Positions 5,776 to 13,443 of a stretch of DNA of 16,006 bases are shown here, piece by piece. How positions within the stretch are numbered: the stretch's first letter is position 1; each line of letters opens with the position of its first letter. Location of the stretch: assembly GCA_038230775.1 (NCBI GenBank), contig JBBRMQ010000077.1, positions 1 to 16,006 on the forward strand, in the 5' to 3' direction. The notes beneath the pieces are model-generated. The model worked only from the letters and a program-made list of their open reading frames with translations, ran no database searches and was not told the DNA's origin. The position numbers were made by a program, and so were the translations under genes. The DNA is from JBBRMQ01 sp038230775. GTDB lineage: Bacteria; Acidobacteriota; Thermoanaerobaculia; Gp7-AA8.

Positions 5776-8322
5776 ATGACCACACGAATCCAGACCAGTA
5801 CCGAGGAACTGTTTCGACTCGTCATTGATGAGGCGGGAGACGTAGCGATTTTTCTCCTCGACACCACCGGTCACATCACCACCTGGAACGAAGGCGCCAA
5901 GCGCATCTTCGGCTGGTCTGAGGATGAGGTCCTGCAGCAAGACTTCGCGATGCTCTTCACCGAGGCGGATCGTGCATTGGGAGTGCCGGAGCGCGAGTTG
6001 CAGAGCGCCCGGAGCACCGGTCGCGGCACCGATACGCGCTGGCACGTCCGCAACGACGGCCGCATGTTCTTCGCCGATGGCGTGACCACACCGCTTCGCG
6101 ATCAGGCGTCGCAGATCATCGGGTTCTCGAAGTTCGCGCGCGACATCACCGATCGATATCTCACCGAGAGACGCCTGGCGACACAGCTCGCGTTGACGAA
6201 CGTCCTGAACGCCGATCTGCCGCTGGAGAGCGCCGCGCGCCGTATCATGCAAACCATCAGCGAAAACCTCGGCTGGGACATCGGCGCGCTCTGGCAAGCG
6301 GATGGCGACGTCCTTCGTCCGGTCGACACCTGGGTCGGGGCCGCGGTTTCGAACACGGCAGTCGACGCGGTGACCTCCGTCGGCGTGATCGCTCGCGGTA
6401 CCGGACTTCCCGGCCGCGTTCTGGGATCGGGCGAGCCGGCGTGGATCACCGACGTACGCAAGCATCCGGACCTCCCGCGCTCGGCATTGCTCACGGGTCT
6501 CGGCATGCGCTCGGCGCTGGCGTTCCCGATCACGAACCAGGGTATGACGACCGGCGTGATGGAGTTCTTCAGCCGCGAGCTCCGCGAGCCCGAGCAATCG
6601 CTGATGCCGATCATGTCTCTGATCGGCGCGCAGATCGGCGACTACTTCGATCGGCGCCGGACCTCCGAGGCGCTTCGCCTCAGCGAGGAGAGGTATCGCG
6701 TGATCTCGGAGACCGCGCAGGACGCGATCTTCACGATCGACCGCGACAGCACGATCCTCTTCGCCAACACTGCTGTGCGGAAAATGTTCGGCTATGAGCC
6801 GTCGGAGATTGTCGGCAAGCAGCTCAGCATCATCATTCCCGAGAGGTTGCGCGGGGCGCACCATCACGGGATCGAGCGTTATCTTCGGACGCGGCAGAAG
6901 CACATCCCGTGGACGGGCGTCGAGCTTCCCGGCCTGCATCGCGACGGCCACGAGTTTCCCGTCGAGCTGTCGTTCGGCGAGTTTCACGGCCAGTCGGGCA
7001 CGATCTTCAGCGGATTCGCGCGCGACGTCACCGACCGCAGGCGCGACCGCGACAACCTGGAGCAACTACTGGCGAAAGAGCAGGCCGCGCGCGCGGAAGC
7101 GGAGGCGGCGAGGGCGCAGCTCGAACGTCGGACCGACGAAGAGGTCTCGTTCCGCCATCTGGCCAGTGCGCTCAGCGGCGCCGTGGAGATGGAGGACGTG
7201 CTGCACGAGGTCACCAGCCGCGCGACGATGGTCACGCGCGCCGACGGCGTCTACGTCGAGCGCATCGTGGCGCCGAACGGCGAAGTGGAAGTCGTATCCG
7301 CATTCGGCCGCGGCACGCCGGCCCGTGGAACGCGCGTCGAGTATCCGGGCTCGCTGACCGAGGAGATCATGAAGGGGAAGATGCCGGTCATCATGGCCGA
7401 CATGCGCACCTTCGGCCGCGCGATGGCGCCGTATCTCGCCGAACGCTGCTCCGACTGTGAAGTCCTCGTCACGCCGCTCATCGCCGACGATCAGGCGCTT
7501 GGCGCGCTCGTGCTTCTCAACAGCCGCGTGTCCGGCCGCCACTTCACCGAAGACGATCTCGGGCGCTCGAAAACGCTTGGCGATCTGGCATCGCTCGCGC
7601 TGCGCCGTGTTCGGTTGATGGAGGACGAGCGCGAGGCGAAGGTGAAGGCCGAAACCGCGGTCCGCGTCCGCGATGAGACCCTCGGGATCGTTTCGCACGA
7701 TCTGCGCAATCCGCTGACCACGATCGCGCTCAGCGCGGCGTTGCTCAAAGACGCGACGGACGAGGAGCAGCGCGAGCACATCGTGACGATCGAGAGCGCG
7801 GCGAAATCGATGCAGCGGCTCATTCAGGATCTGCTCGATGTCGCGCGCGTCGAGTCGGGACGGTTATCGATTCTGAAGGCGATGGTCGACCCCGCGGAAA
7901 TCGCGCGACGTGCGTGCGACTCGCACGCGTCGATCGCCGAGTCAAAGAAGATCCAGCTCACCTGCCAGATTCCCGAACTGCCGCGCGTGAGTGCGGATCG
8001 AGACCGCCTGCTGCAGGTCTTCGGCAATCTGATCGGCAACGCGCTCAAGTTCACGCCGGCCGGCGGATGCATCACGGTGACCGCCTCGCAGGATCAGAAG
8101 TCCGTGATCTTTCAGGTGCACGACACCGGACCCGGAATTCCAGACTCCGATCTCAAGAAAGTCTTCCGTCCCTACTGGCAGGCGAAGAAGACTGCGCACA
8201 TGGGCGCGGGCCTGGGACTGGCGATCGTGCGCGGCATCATCGACGCGCACGACGGGACCGTTTCGGCGAAAAATGCCGCCGACGGCGGCGCGTTGTTCAC
8301 GTTCACGGTTCCGAAGAAGTGA
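5776..8322 (+). CDS. Soluble multi-sensor histidine kinase (PAS-GAF-PAS-GAF-HisKA-HATPase)
   Basis: This 848-residue kinase has no membrane segment, so it should sense a cytosolic or diffusible cue. Domains in order: PAS 1 (about 10-128, with FLLDTTGHITTWNEGAKRIF and a GFSKFARDITDR end), GAF 1 (about 140-290), PAS 2 (about 303-422, with IFTIDRDSTILFANTAVRKM and GFARDVTDR), a coiled-coil linker (425-455), GAF 2 (about 465-615), HisKA with His641 in IVSHDLRNPLTT, and HATPase with the N box NLIGNALKFTPAGG (751-764), G1 DTGPGI (783-788) and G2 GAGLGLAIV (810-818). GAF 2 contains two cysteines in ERCSDCEV (557-562) that might bind metal or sense redox state; this is speculation. No response regulator or receiver domain is nearby. 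No good ribosome binding site precedes the ATG. Confidence 0.93.
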   Translation: MTTRIQTSTEELFRLVIDEAGDVAIFLLDTTGHITTWNEGAKRIFGWSEDEVLQQDFAMLFTEADRALGVPERELQSARSTGRGTDTRWHVRNDGRMFFADGVTTPLRDQASQIIGFSKFARDITDRYLTERRLATQLALTNVLNADLPLESAARRIMQTISENLGWDIGALWQADGDVLRPVDTWVGAAVSNTAVDAVTSVGVIARGTGLPGRVLGSGEPAWITDVRKHPDLPRSALLTGLGMRSALAFPITNQGMTTGVMEFFSRELREPEQSLMPIMSLIGAQIGDYFDRRRTSEALRLSEERYRVISETAQDAIFTIDRDSTILFANTAVRKMFGYEPSEIVGKQLSIIIPERLRGAHHHGIERYLRTRQKHIPWTGVELPGLHRDGHEFPVELSFGEFHGQSGTIFSGFARDVTDRRRDRDNLEQLLAKEQAARAEAEAARAQLERRTDEEVSFRHLASALSGAVEMEDVLHEVTSRATMVTRADGVYVERIVAPNGEVEVVSAFGRGTPARGTRVEYPGSLTEEIMKGKMPVIMADMRTFGRAMAPYLAERCSDCEVLVTPLIADDQALGALVLLNSRVSGRHFTEDDLGRSKTLGDLASLALRRVRLMEDEREAKVKAETAVRVRDETLGIVSHDLRNPLTTIALSAALLKDATDEEQREHIVTIESAAKSMQRLIQDLLDVARVESGRLSILKAMVDPAEIARRACDSHASIAESKKIQLTCQIPELPRVSADRDRLLQVFGNLIGNALKFTPAGGCITVTASQDQKSVIFQVHDTGPGIPDSDLKKVFRPYWQAKKTAHMGAGLGLAIVRGIIDAHDGTVSAKNAADGGALFTFTVPKK

Positions 8323-8329
8323 GGGACGG

Positions 8330-8404
8330 TTCTGTGTGCGGACCGGCTTTAGCCGGTCATGATCGCTCGTAGGGTGACCGGCTGAAGCCGGTCCACACAC
8401 AGAA
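8330..8404. repeat. Palindromic repeat, GACCGGCT/AGCCGGTC type
   Basis: Left arm 8330-8358 and right arm 8376-8404 are inverted copies reading TTCTGTGTG-GGACCGGCT-AGCCGGTC and its complement; each arm also contains its own smaller palindrome GACCGGCT..AGCCGGTC. The same element, with a shorter loop, lies inside the membrane-protein gene at 12041-12104. Translated, this family gives the spurious GPASAG and DRLKPV peptides seen in many environmental genomes. It sits between two convergent kinase genes and could act as a two-way terminator, although it has no U tract. Confidence 0.85.
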
Positions 8405-8476
8405 GCCGGTCCACACACAGAAGCCGGTTCCACACACAGAAGCCGGACCACACACAGAAGCCGGTCCACACAAAAG
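8393..8476. repeat. Tandem array of an 18-bp unit derived from the palindrome arm
   Basis: The unit CCACACACAGAAGCCGGT is repeated at 8393-8410, 8411-8429 (with one extra T), 8430-8447 (last base A), 8448-8465, and a partial fifth copy from 8466. It equals the outer end of the right arm of the adjoining palindromic repeat plus half of its inner palindrome, so the array looks like an expansion of that arm by slippage or unequal exchange. Confidence 0.9.
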
Positions 8477-8486
8477 ACGCAGCTCC

Positions 8487-10247
8487 CTAAGCCCTCACCG
8501 GCAACGTCACCGTGAACGTCGCGCCCTTGCCCGGTCCATCACTCTCGGCCTTGACCCGTCCGCCGTGGAACTGCACGAGGTGCTGTACGATCGACAGTCC
8601 GAGGCCGAGGCCGGAGTGGGTGCGGGAGTCGCCCATGCTTCCCTGGCGGAACCGTTCGAACACGTGCGGCAGAAAATCGGCGCCAATGCCGATTCCGGTG
8701 TCGGTCACCGTGATGTCCGCCTCCGCACCGCGCCGATGGACGGCGGCGACGACGCTTCCGCCCGCGGATGTGAACTTGATCGCGTTCGTCACGAGATTGG
8801 TGATGATCTGATGAAGCCGCGCGGGATCGGCATCGATGTCGATGCAGCACGGAGCGTCGACTTCCAGTGTCACACCTTTCGTTTCTGCCGAAAGCCGGAG
8901 CGGCTCGGTTGCCACGCGAACGATCTCCGTCAACTCGCCCGGGACCTTTTCCATGTGCAGCTTGCCGGTGACGATGCGCGAGACGTCGAGCAGGTCGTCG
9001 ATGAGGCGCGCCTGCGTGGTGGCGCTCGTTCGCAGCGAGTCGATCGCGAAACGGATCGAGTCGTCCGCGCCGTCGTACGACATCTTCAGCAGATCAGCCC
9101 AGCCGAGGACGGTGGTGAGAGGAGTGCGGAGCTCGTGGGAGAGGATGGCGAGGAACTCGTCCTTCGCGCGGCTGGCCTTCTCCGCTTCCTCGCGCGCGTC
9201 GCGCTCGCTCTCGAACAGACGCGCGCGCTCCAGCGCCTGCGCCGTCTGGCGCGCCATGCTGAGGATGAAGGTGCGCACGTCCGGCGGGAACGCCTGCTCC
9301 TTCGCGAAGCTGAGGCCGAGGGCGCCGATCGCGCGGCCGGTGACCATCAGCGGCACCGCCGCCCACGCTTTGCTCGTGGTTTCGATCTCGCGGAACAATG
9401 ACGAGTGACTCAGAGCCTCGTCGCGCGTTCCGAGCCAGACCGCTTCTCCGTTGCGAATGGCGGCGGTCAGAGGAAGCTTCGTCTCGAGCGCGATCCACGG
9501 ATAGTGCGCGGCCGTTTCCTTGGGCACGCCTGCCGTTCGAAGAACATCGAGCCGCTCTCCGTCCGCGTTCACCAGTCCGATGACGACCACGTGCGCGCCG
9601 ACCAGTTCGCGCATCTCGCGGATCACGGCATCGCAGGTGTCGGCCGTGGTGAGCGCGGTAGCCAGCGCCTCGCTCAGCGTCTGCAGGTGTTCGAGCCGTT
9701 CGCGTTGAAGGTGTTCCGACGTGTACAGCCGGCTGCGTTCGATCGCCCCCGCCGCGCGCCGCCCGATCTCCTCGGCCGCGATCACTTCGTAGTCGTCGAA
9801 GGGAAGGTTCTCGTCAGTGCGCGCGAACAGGATCGTGCCGAAGGCCTGCTGCCCGCTTTTCATCGCAGCCGCCACCAGCCAGCGCACGCCGATGGCATCG
9901 ACCAGTTGGCGCCGTTCGGGATCGTCGATCGAGGCGCGCGCGTCGTGGCTGATCAATCCTGTTACCCACGGTTTGCCGGAGCGTGCGACCTCGAGGAGAG
10001 GCGCGTCGGCGGCTCGATACTCCGTCCATAACTGTTCGATCGCCTTCTCGCGTGTCGGGTCGGCGGTGGCGATCACCTGGCGCTGCAACTCGCCGGCGGG
10101 ATCGACCAGGTGCACCACGACGATATCGGCAAAGCTGGGGATCGCGCTGTGCGCGATGCGCTGCAGAGTCTGTTCGAAGTCCAGCGACTCCGCCACCACT
10201 GCGCTCGCATTGGCGAGCGTCTCCAGCGCCTCCTGTCGTCTCGTCAC
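8487..10247 (-). CDS. Soluble histidine kinase with two GAF domains (GAF-GAF-HisKA-HATPase)
   Basis: This 586-residue protein has no membrane segment. GAF 1 spans about residues 20-172 and GAF 2 about 185-342; both end in the ARQTAQALERARLF-type helix that leads to the next domain. A linker rich in Glu, Lys and Ala (345-362) precedes HisKA with His371 in LAILSHELRTPLTT, then HATPase with the N box NLVTNAIKFTSAGG (484-497), G1 DTGIGIG (516-522), an F box VFERFRQG (529-536) and G2 GLGLGLSIV (546-554). No receiver domain is fused or nearby, so its partner regulator is elsewhere. It converges on the PAS kinase with a repeat-filled gap of about 165 bp, and is divergent from scoA with 38 bp between starts. 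The close facing pair of soluble kinases may reflect an old duplication, but their sensor halves differ. Confidence 0.93.
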   Translation of the reverse strand: MTRRQEALETLANASAVVAESLDFEQTLQRIAHSAIPSFADIVVVHLVDPAGELQRQVIATADPTREKAIEQLWTEYRAADAPLLEVARSGKPWVTGLISHDARASIDDPERRQLVDAIGVRWLVAAAMKSGQQAFGTILFARTDENLPFDDYEVIAAEEIGRRAAGAIERSRLYTSEHLQRERLEHLQTLSEALATALTTADTCDAVIREMRELVGAHVVVIGLVNADGERLDVLRTAGVPKETAAHYPWIALETKLPLTAAIRNGEAVWLGTRDEALSHSSLFREIETTSKAWAAVPLMVTGRAIGALGLSFAKEQAFPPDVRTFILSMARQTAQALERARLFESERDAREEAEKASRAKDEFLAILSHELRTPLTTVLGWADLLKMSYDGADDSIRFAIDSLRTSATTQARLIDDLLDVSRIVTGKLHMEKVPGELTEIVRVATEPLRLSAETKGVTLEVDAPCCIDIDADPARLHQIITNLVTNAIKFTSAGGSVVAAVHRRGAEADITVTDTGIGIGADFLPHVFERFRQGSMGDSRTHSGLGLGLSIVQHLVQFHGGRVKAESDGPGKGATFTVTLPVRA

Positions 10248-10285
10248 GCGCCGCGAGTGTAGCTGTTTTGATATCGTGCAATCCG

Positions 10286-10981
10286 ATGATGAACAAAGTC
10301 GTCGCCTCCGCGGATGAGGCCGTGAAGGACATCGGCGACGGCTCGCTTCTGGTCGTCGGCGGCTTCGGCTTGTGCGGCATTCCGGAGAACCTCATCAACG
10401 CTCTGGTGAAGCTGAAGGTGCGCGACCTGACCTGCGTCTCCCACAATGCGGGCGTCGATGACTGGGGCCTCGGACTCCTCCTGCAGACGAAGCAGATTCG
10501 CAAGATGGTGTCCTCGTACGTCGGCGAGAACGCGGAGTTCGAGCGCCAGTTTCTCGCGGGCGAGCTGGAGGTGGAGTTCGCTCCGCAGGGAACGCTCGCG
10601 GAGCGCATGCGCGCCGGCGGCGCCGGAATCCCCGCGTTTTTCACGCCGGCCGGATTCGGCACCGTCGTGGCCGATGGGAAAGAGGCGCGCGAGTTCGACG
10701 GCAAGATGTACGTGATGGAGCGCGGCATCGTCGGCGACTTCTCGCTCGTCGCCGCGTGGCGCGGAGATCGTCTCGGCAATCTTCAGTATCGAAAGACGGC
10801 GCGCAACTTCAATCCGATGGCAGCGACCGCGGGGAAGATCTGCATCGCGGAGGTCGAGGAGCTCGTCGAGCCAGGCGCACTCGATCCGGACTGCATTCAC
10901 ACGCCGGGCATCTTCGTGCATCGCATGATCGTGGCGAAGCGCGTGAAACGCATCGAGCAACGAACCGTGAGGAAGGGTTAG
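10286..10981 (+). CDS. scoA: 3-oxoacid CoA-transferase subunit A
   Basis: This 231-residue protein matches the alpha subunit of succinyl-CoA:3-ketoacid CoA-transferase, with GGFGLCGIPENLI (25-37), SHNAGVDDWGLG, QFLAGELEVEFAPQGTLAERMRAGGAGIPAFFTP and ARNFNPMAATAG. Together with subunit B it moves CoA between a donor such as succinyl-CoA and a 3-oxoacid such as acetoacetate, activating ketone bodies for use in the cytoplasm. ATG at 10286 and ATG at 10289 are both possible starts; the open frame extends far upstream but lies antisense to the kinase gene. It is followed after 2 bp by scoB, so the pair is an operon. Distinguishing SCOT from related acetate/acetoacetate transferases needs sequence comparison; SCOT is the better match by pattern. 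Confidence 0.93.
   Translation: MMNKVVASADEAVKDIGDGSLLVVGGFGLCGIPENLINALVKLKVRDLTCVSHNAGVDDWGLGLLLQTKQIRKMVSSYVGENAEFERQFLAGELEVEFAPQGTLAERMRAGGAGIPAFFTPAGFGTVVADGKEAREFDGKMYVMERGIVGDFSLVAAWRGDRLGNLQYRKTARNFNPMAATAGKICIAEVEELVEPGALDPDCIHTPGIFVHRMIVAKRVKRIEQRTVRKG
10971..10976 (+). promoter_or_regulatory. Ribosome binding site of scoB
   Basis: GGAAGG lies 7 nt before the ATG of scoB, inside the last codons of scoA. It is one of the few clear Shine-Dalgarno sequences in the window. Confidence 0.6.
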
Positions 10982-10983
10982 CG

Positions 10984-11652
10984 ATGCCGCCGCTCAATCG
11001 CGATCAGATCGTACGCCGGGCCGCGCAGGAGCTGCGCGATGGTTTCTACGTGAACCTCGGCATCGGGATGCCGACGCTGGTGGCGAACAACATTCCGAAG
11101 GGCATGGAAGTCATCCTTCAATCGGAGAACGGCATCCTCGGTCTGGGGCCGTTTCCGGCGGATGCCGACGTGGACGCGGATCTGATCAACGCCGGGAAGC
11201 AGACCGTGACCGTTCTCCCGGGCGCGTCGTTTTTCTCCTCGGCGGATTCGTTCGGCATGATCCGTGGCGGCAAGATCGACATCTCGATTCTCGGCGCGAT
11301 GCAGGTGTCGGAGTCGGGCGACATCGCCAACTGGATGGTGCCGGGCGCGATGGTCAAAGGGATGGGCGGCGCGATGGATCTCGTCGCGTCGGCCAAGCGG
11401 CTGATCGTGACGATGGAGCACGTGACGAAAAAAGGGGAGAAAAAGATTCTGAACCAGTGCTCTCTGCCTTTAACGGGCGTGCGATGCGTCGACCGCATCA
11501 TCACCGACTACTGCGTCATCGACGTGACGGACAAGGGGCTGAAGCTGATCGAGCTCGCGCCCGGAGTCACGGCCGATGAAGTGCAGGCGCTCACCGAGCC
11601 GAGGCTGATCATTGGTGACGGGAAGGGCGAAGTGAAGGAGATGTCGACCTGA
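10984..11652 (+). CDS. scoB: 3-oxoacid CoA-transferase subunit B
   Basis: This 222-residue beta subunit carries the catalytic glutamate that forms the CoA thioester, Glu48 in the conserved SENGILGLGP. Other family marks are YVNLGIGMPTLVANNI near the N terminus, GGKIDISILGAMQVSESGDI, NWMVPG and KGMGGAMDLV. It pairs with scoA to make the active transferase. The ATG at 10984 has a Shine-Dalgarno sequence in the end of scoA, so the two are made together. Its last bases overlap the probable CTG start of the membrane-protein gene (CTGA, 11649-11652), suggesting that gene belongs to the same transcript. Confidence 0.95.
   Translation: MPPLNRDQIVRRAAQELRDGFYVNLGIGMPTLVANNIPKGMEVILQSENGILGLGPFPADADVDADLINAGKQTVTVLPGASFFSSADSFGMIRGGKIDISILGAMQVSESGDIANWMVPGAMVKGMGGAMDLVASAKRLIVTMEHVTKKGEKKILNQCSLPLTGVRCVDRIITDYCVIDVTDKGLKLIELAPGVTADEVQALTEPRLIIGDGKGEVKEMST
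11635..11640 (+). promoter_or_regulatory. Shine-Dalgarno sequence supporting a CTG start at 11649
   Basis: AAGGAG ends 8 nt before the CTG at 11649. The only conventional candidate in this frame, the GTG at 11688, has no such sequence in front of it. Confidence 0.5.
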
Positions 11653-13340
11653 GATCGCTGCGCCCCTGGGCGCTGGCGACGGCGCTGGTGATCGCTGCCG
11701 GTGCATTCGAGCCGTTCTATCTCCGCATCTTCACGATCGATCGGGCGCAGTTGCGCGCGAGCCTGATCGAGCTTCCGTATCGCAAGCTGCCGGGATTGCG
11801 CGCGCTGCTCGTGGAGACGCGCGCGCGGACGCGAGACGGCGACGTCATCGCGATCGTCGCGCCGTACGCGTGGGACAACGGCTACGAGTACGTGTATGCG
11901 CGATCGCTGTACACACTCGCGGGGCGGCGGGTGGTGACGCAGAAGGATGTCGCGAAGGCGGACTGGATTGCGGAGTACGGCCCGAGACCGAGAGTGGTGA
12001 GTCGCGCCGGCGTCTCGCCGGCGGTGGAGGGCCGTGAGGCTTCTGTGGGTGGACCGGCTTCAGCCGGTCGGCGTGACCGGCTGAAGCCGGTCCTCACACA
12101 GAGTCTTCTTGGCCCCGCCGCCGAGACGGCGGCGTTACTGCTGTTCCTGATTGGAGGCTTTGCGCTGGCCCTCATCGTCGATCGCCGCGCCGCGGGCGCG
12201 CTACTGGCGGCCGAGTCGCTGCTCCTCGGCGTCGCGCTCTACAGCGCCATGCTGATGGTTCTGCCGTGGTCGCGGTGGATCCTGATCCTGCCAATCGTCC
12301 TCTACGCGATCGCCATCCGAGTGAATCGAAACCCGGACGACATCGACGCGCAGTCTTCAATCATCGGTCCGTTGCTGACGATCGGGACTCTGGTTCTCGT
12401 GACCGGCTACGCACTCTTCGCCACCGCCGCCCCGGTGTGGGAATTCGATTTCCTCGTCGACTGGGGTTTGAAAGCGCGCGACTTCTTCGGCGTGCGCCGC
12501 ATCGACTGGGCGTTTCTCGAAGCGGCGTGGTATCGCGGCTCGCACCCAGACTATCCGCCGCTGCTTCCGCTCGCGTTCGACGCCGTCGCCGTGGTCCGCG
12601 GCTCGTGGAGCGATCGCTACCTGGGAGTGTTCAACGTGGCGTTCGCCAGTGGGCTGCTTCTCGCGTTGTATCGCTTCGCCGAGGAGGATCTGCGGTCGAA
12701 GGATGCGGCGGCGTTTGTCGCGCTGGCGATGGTGCCGCTCGCTGCGACACCATGGATCGGGCTGGCGGAAGCGCCTTTCGTTGCGTACGTGACCGTCGCG
12801 CTGCTGCTGATTCGGAAGGACGCCATCACGGCGGGTGCGATCATGCTCGGCTGCGCGGCGCTGACGAAGAACGAAGGCGCCTCTTTGATCGTGGCGGTGG
12901 CGATCGCGTTGATCGTCGCGCGGCGGGGGAGAGAGATCGTGAAGCTATGGCCGGCGCTTGCGATCCCGCTTCCGTGGTGGCTGATGCGGGCCGCCCACCA
13001 TCTGCCGACTGACATCACGAGCGGCAACGTCTTCGCGCGCGTTGCGCAGCACCTCGGCGATCCGGCCGTGTTCGTAGCGCTGGCGCATTACTCGCTCGGC
13101 AAGCCGCTGTTCTGGATCGGCATCGCCGCCGGAATCGCGCTCGCGTTCCGGAAGCTCGATCGCTTCGTCGTCACGGCGCTGGCAGTGCAACTGCTCTTCT
13201 ACATCGGGGCGTATCTGGCGACGCCGCACGATGTCGCGTGGCATGTGCAGTGGTCGTGGGAGCGTCTGATCGCGCATCTCACGCCGTCGCTGACGTTTGC
13301 GGTTCTGACGTCGCTCCTTGACAATCGCCGGCTGTTGTAG
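11649..13340 (+). CDS. Multi-spanning membrane protein, glycosyltransferase (GT-C)-like
   Basis: Read from the CTG at 11649 it has 563 residues; from the GTG at 11688 it has 550. The CTG is preferred because it completes the first helix (LRPWALATALVIAAGAF), has AAGGAG 8 nt upstream, and follows a stop at 11616-11618 with no ATG, GTG or TTG before 11688. After helix 1 comes a soluble stretch of about 90 residues with AIVAPYAWDNGYEYVYARSL, then about nine to ten hydrophobic segments. Between them, DFLVDWGLKARDFFG and GSHPDYPPLLPL resemble the loop motifs of GT-C transferases that use lipid-linked sugars. The acceptor is unknown. About 35 residues between the soluble part and the second helix come from inserted repeats. 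It is probably the last gene of the sco operon, although no functional link is evident. Confidence 0.75.
   Translation: MRSLRPWALATALVIAAGAFEPFYLRIFTIDRAQLRASLIELPYRKLPGLRALLVETRARTRDGDVIAIVAPYAWDNGYEYVYARSLYTLAGRRVVTQKDVAKADWIAEYGPRPRVVSRAGVSPAVEGREASVGGPASAGRRDRLKPVLTQSLLGPAAETAALLLFLIGGFALALIVDRRAAGALLAAESLLLGVALYSAMLMVLPWSRWILILPIVLYAIAIRVNRNPDDIDAQSSIIGPLLTIGTLVLVTGYALFATAAPVWEFDFLVDWGLKARDFFGVRRIDWAFLEAAWYRGSHPDYPPLLPLAFDAVAVVRGSWSDRYLGVFNVAFASGLLLALYRFAEEDLRSKDAAAFVALAMVPLAATPWIGLAEAPFVAYVTVALLLIRKDAITAGAIMLGCAALTKNEGASLIVAVAIALIVARRGREIVKLWPALAIPLPWWLMRAAHHLPTDITSGNVFARVAQHLGDPAVFVALAHYSLGKPLFWIGIAAGIALAFRKLDRFVVTALAVQLLFYIGAYLATPHDVAWHVQWSWERLIAHLTPSLTFAVLTSLLDNRRLL
12005..12023. repeat. 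Perfect short palindrome CGCCGGCG-TCT-CGCCGGCG
   Basis: Two identical 8-bp palindromic arms (12005-12012 and 12016-12023) flank a 3-bp loop. It lies immediately before the longer repeat at 12041 and, like it, inside the membrane-protein gene, reading as RAGVSPA. It looks like a second, independent repeat family inserted at the same spot. Confidence 0.6.
12041..12104. repeat. Palindromic repeat inside a coding sequence
   Basis: Left arm 12041-12069 and right arm 12075-12104 are inverted copies of the same GACCGGCT/AGCCGGTC element found at 8330-8404, here with a loop of only about 5 bp. It is read in frame without a stop, giving GGPASAGRRDRLKPV in the membrane protein. Confidence 0.85.
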
Positions 13341-13349
13341 CGTGTTAGG

Positions 13350-13422
13350 GGCCGCGATGCGTCAGAACAAGCTAGCCGGAGGCGACTCCGCGACGACGGA
13401 GTGATGGTTGCCAATCGCGGCC
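13350..13422 (+). other. Possible structured leader upstream of the lipoprotein gene
   Basis: In the 103-bp gap before the lipoprotein gene, GGCCGCGAT (13350-13358) pairs perfectly with ATCGCGGCC (13414-13422). Inside it two hairpins compete for the same bases: CGGAG-GCGA-CTCCG (13377-13390, with a GNRA-type loop) and ACTCCG-CGACGA-CGGAGT (13385-13402). This could be a structured 5' leader or simply a GC-rich folding region. It does not match a riboswitch class that I can name. Confidence 0.3.
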
Positions 13423-13443
13423 GGACGCACCACATTGAGACGC

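Noticed and set aside
5737..7065. Open frame of about 440 codons antisense to the PAS kinase
   Set aside because: The plus strand has a complete, well-ordered kinase; the antisense product has no membrane, catalytic or repeat features.
8393..8476. Regular short repeats that could be taken for a CRISPR array
   Set aside because: The units are directly adjacent without spacers, are only 18 bp, and derive from the neighbouring palindrome; no cas gene is present.
13341..13443. Possible cyclic-di-GMP (GEMM) riboswitch before the lipoprotein gene
   Set aside because: A few short strings such as AAGC..GCCGG and GGTTGCC resemble it, but the first hairpin and the conserved core are missing.
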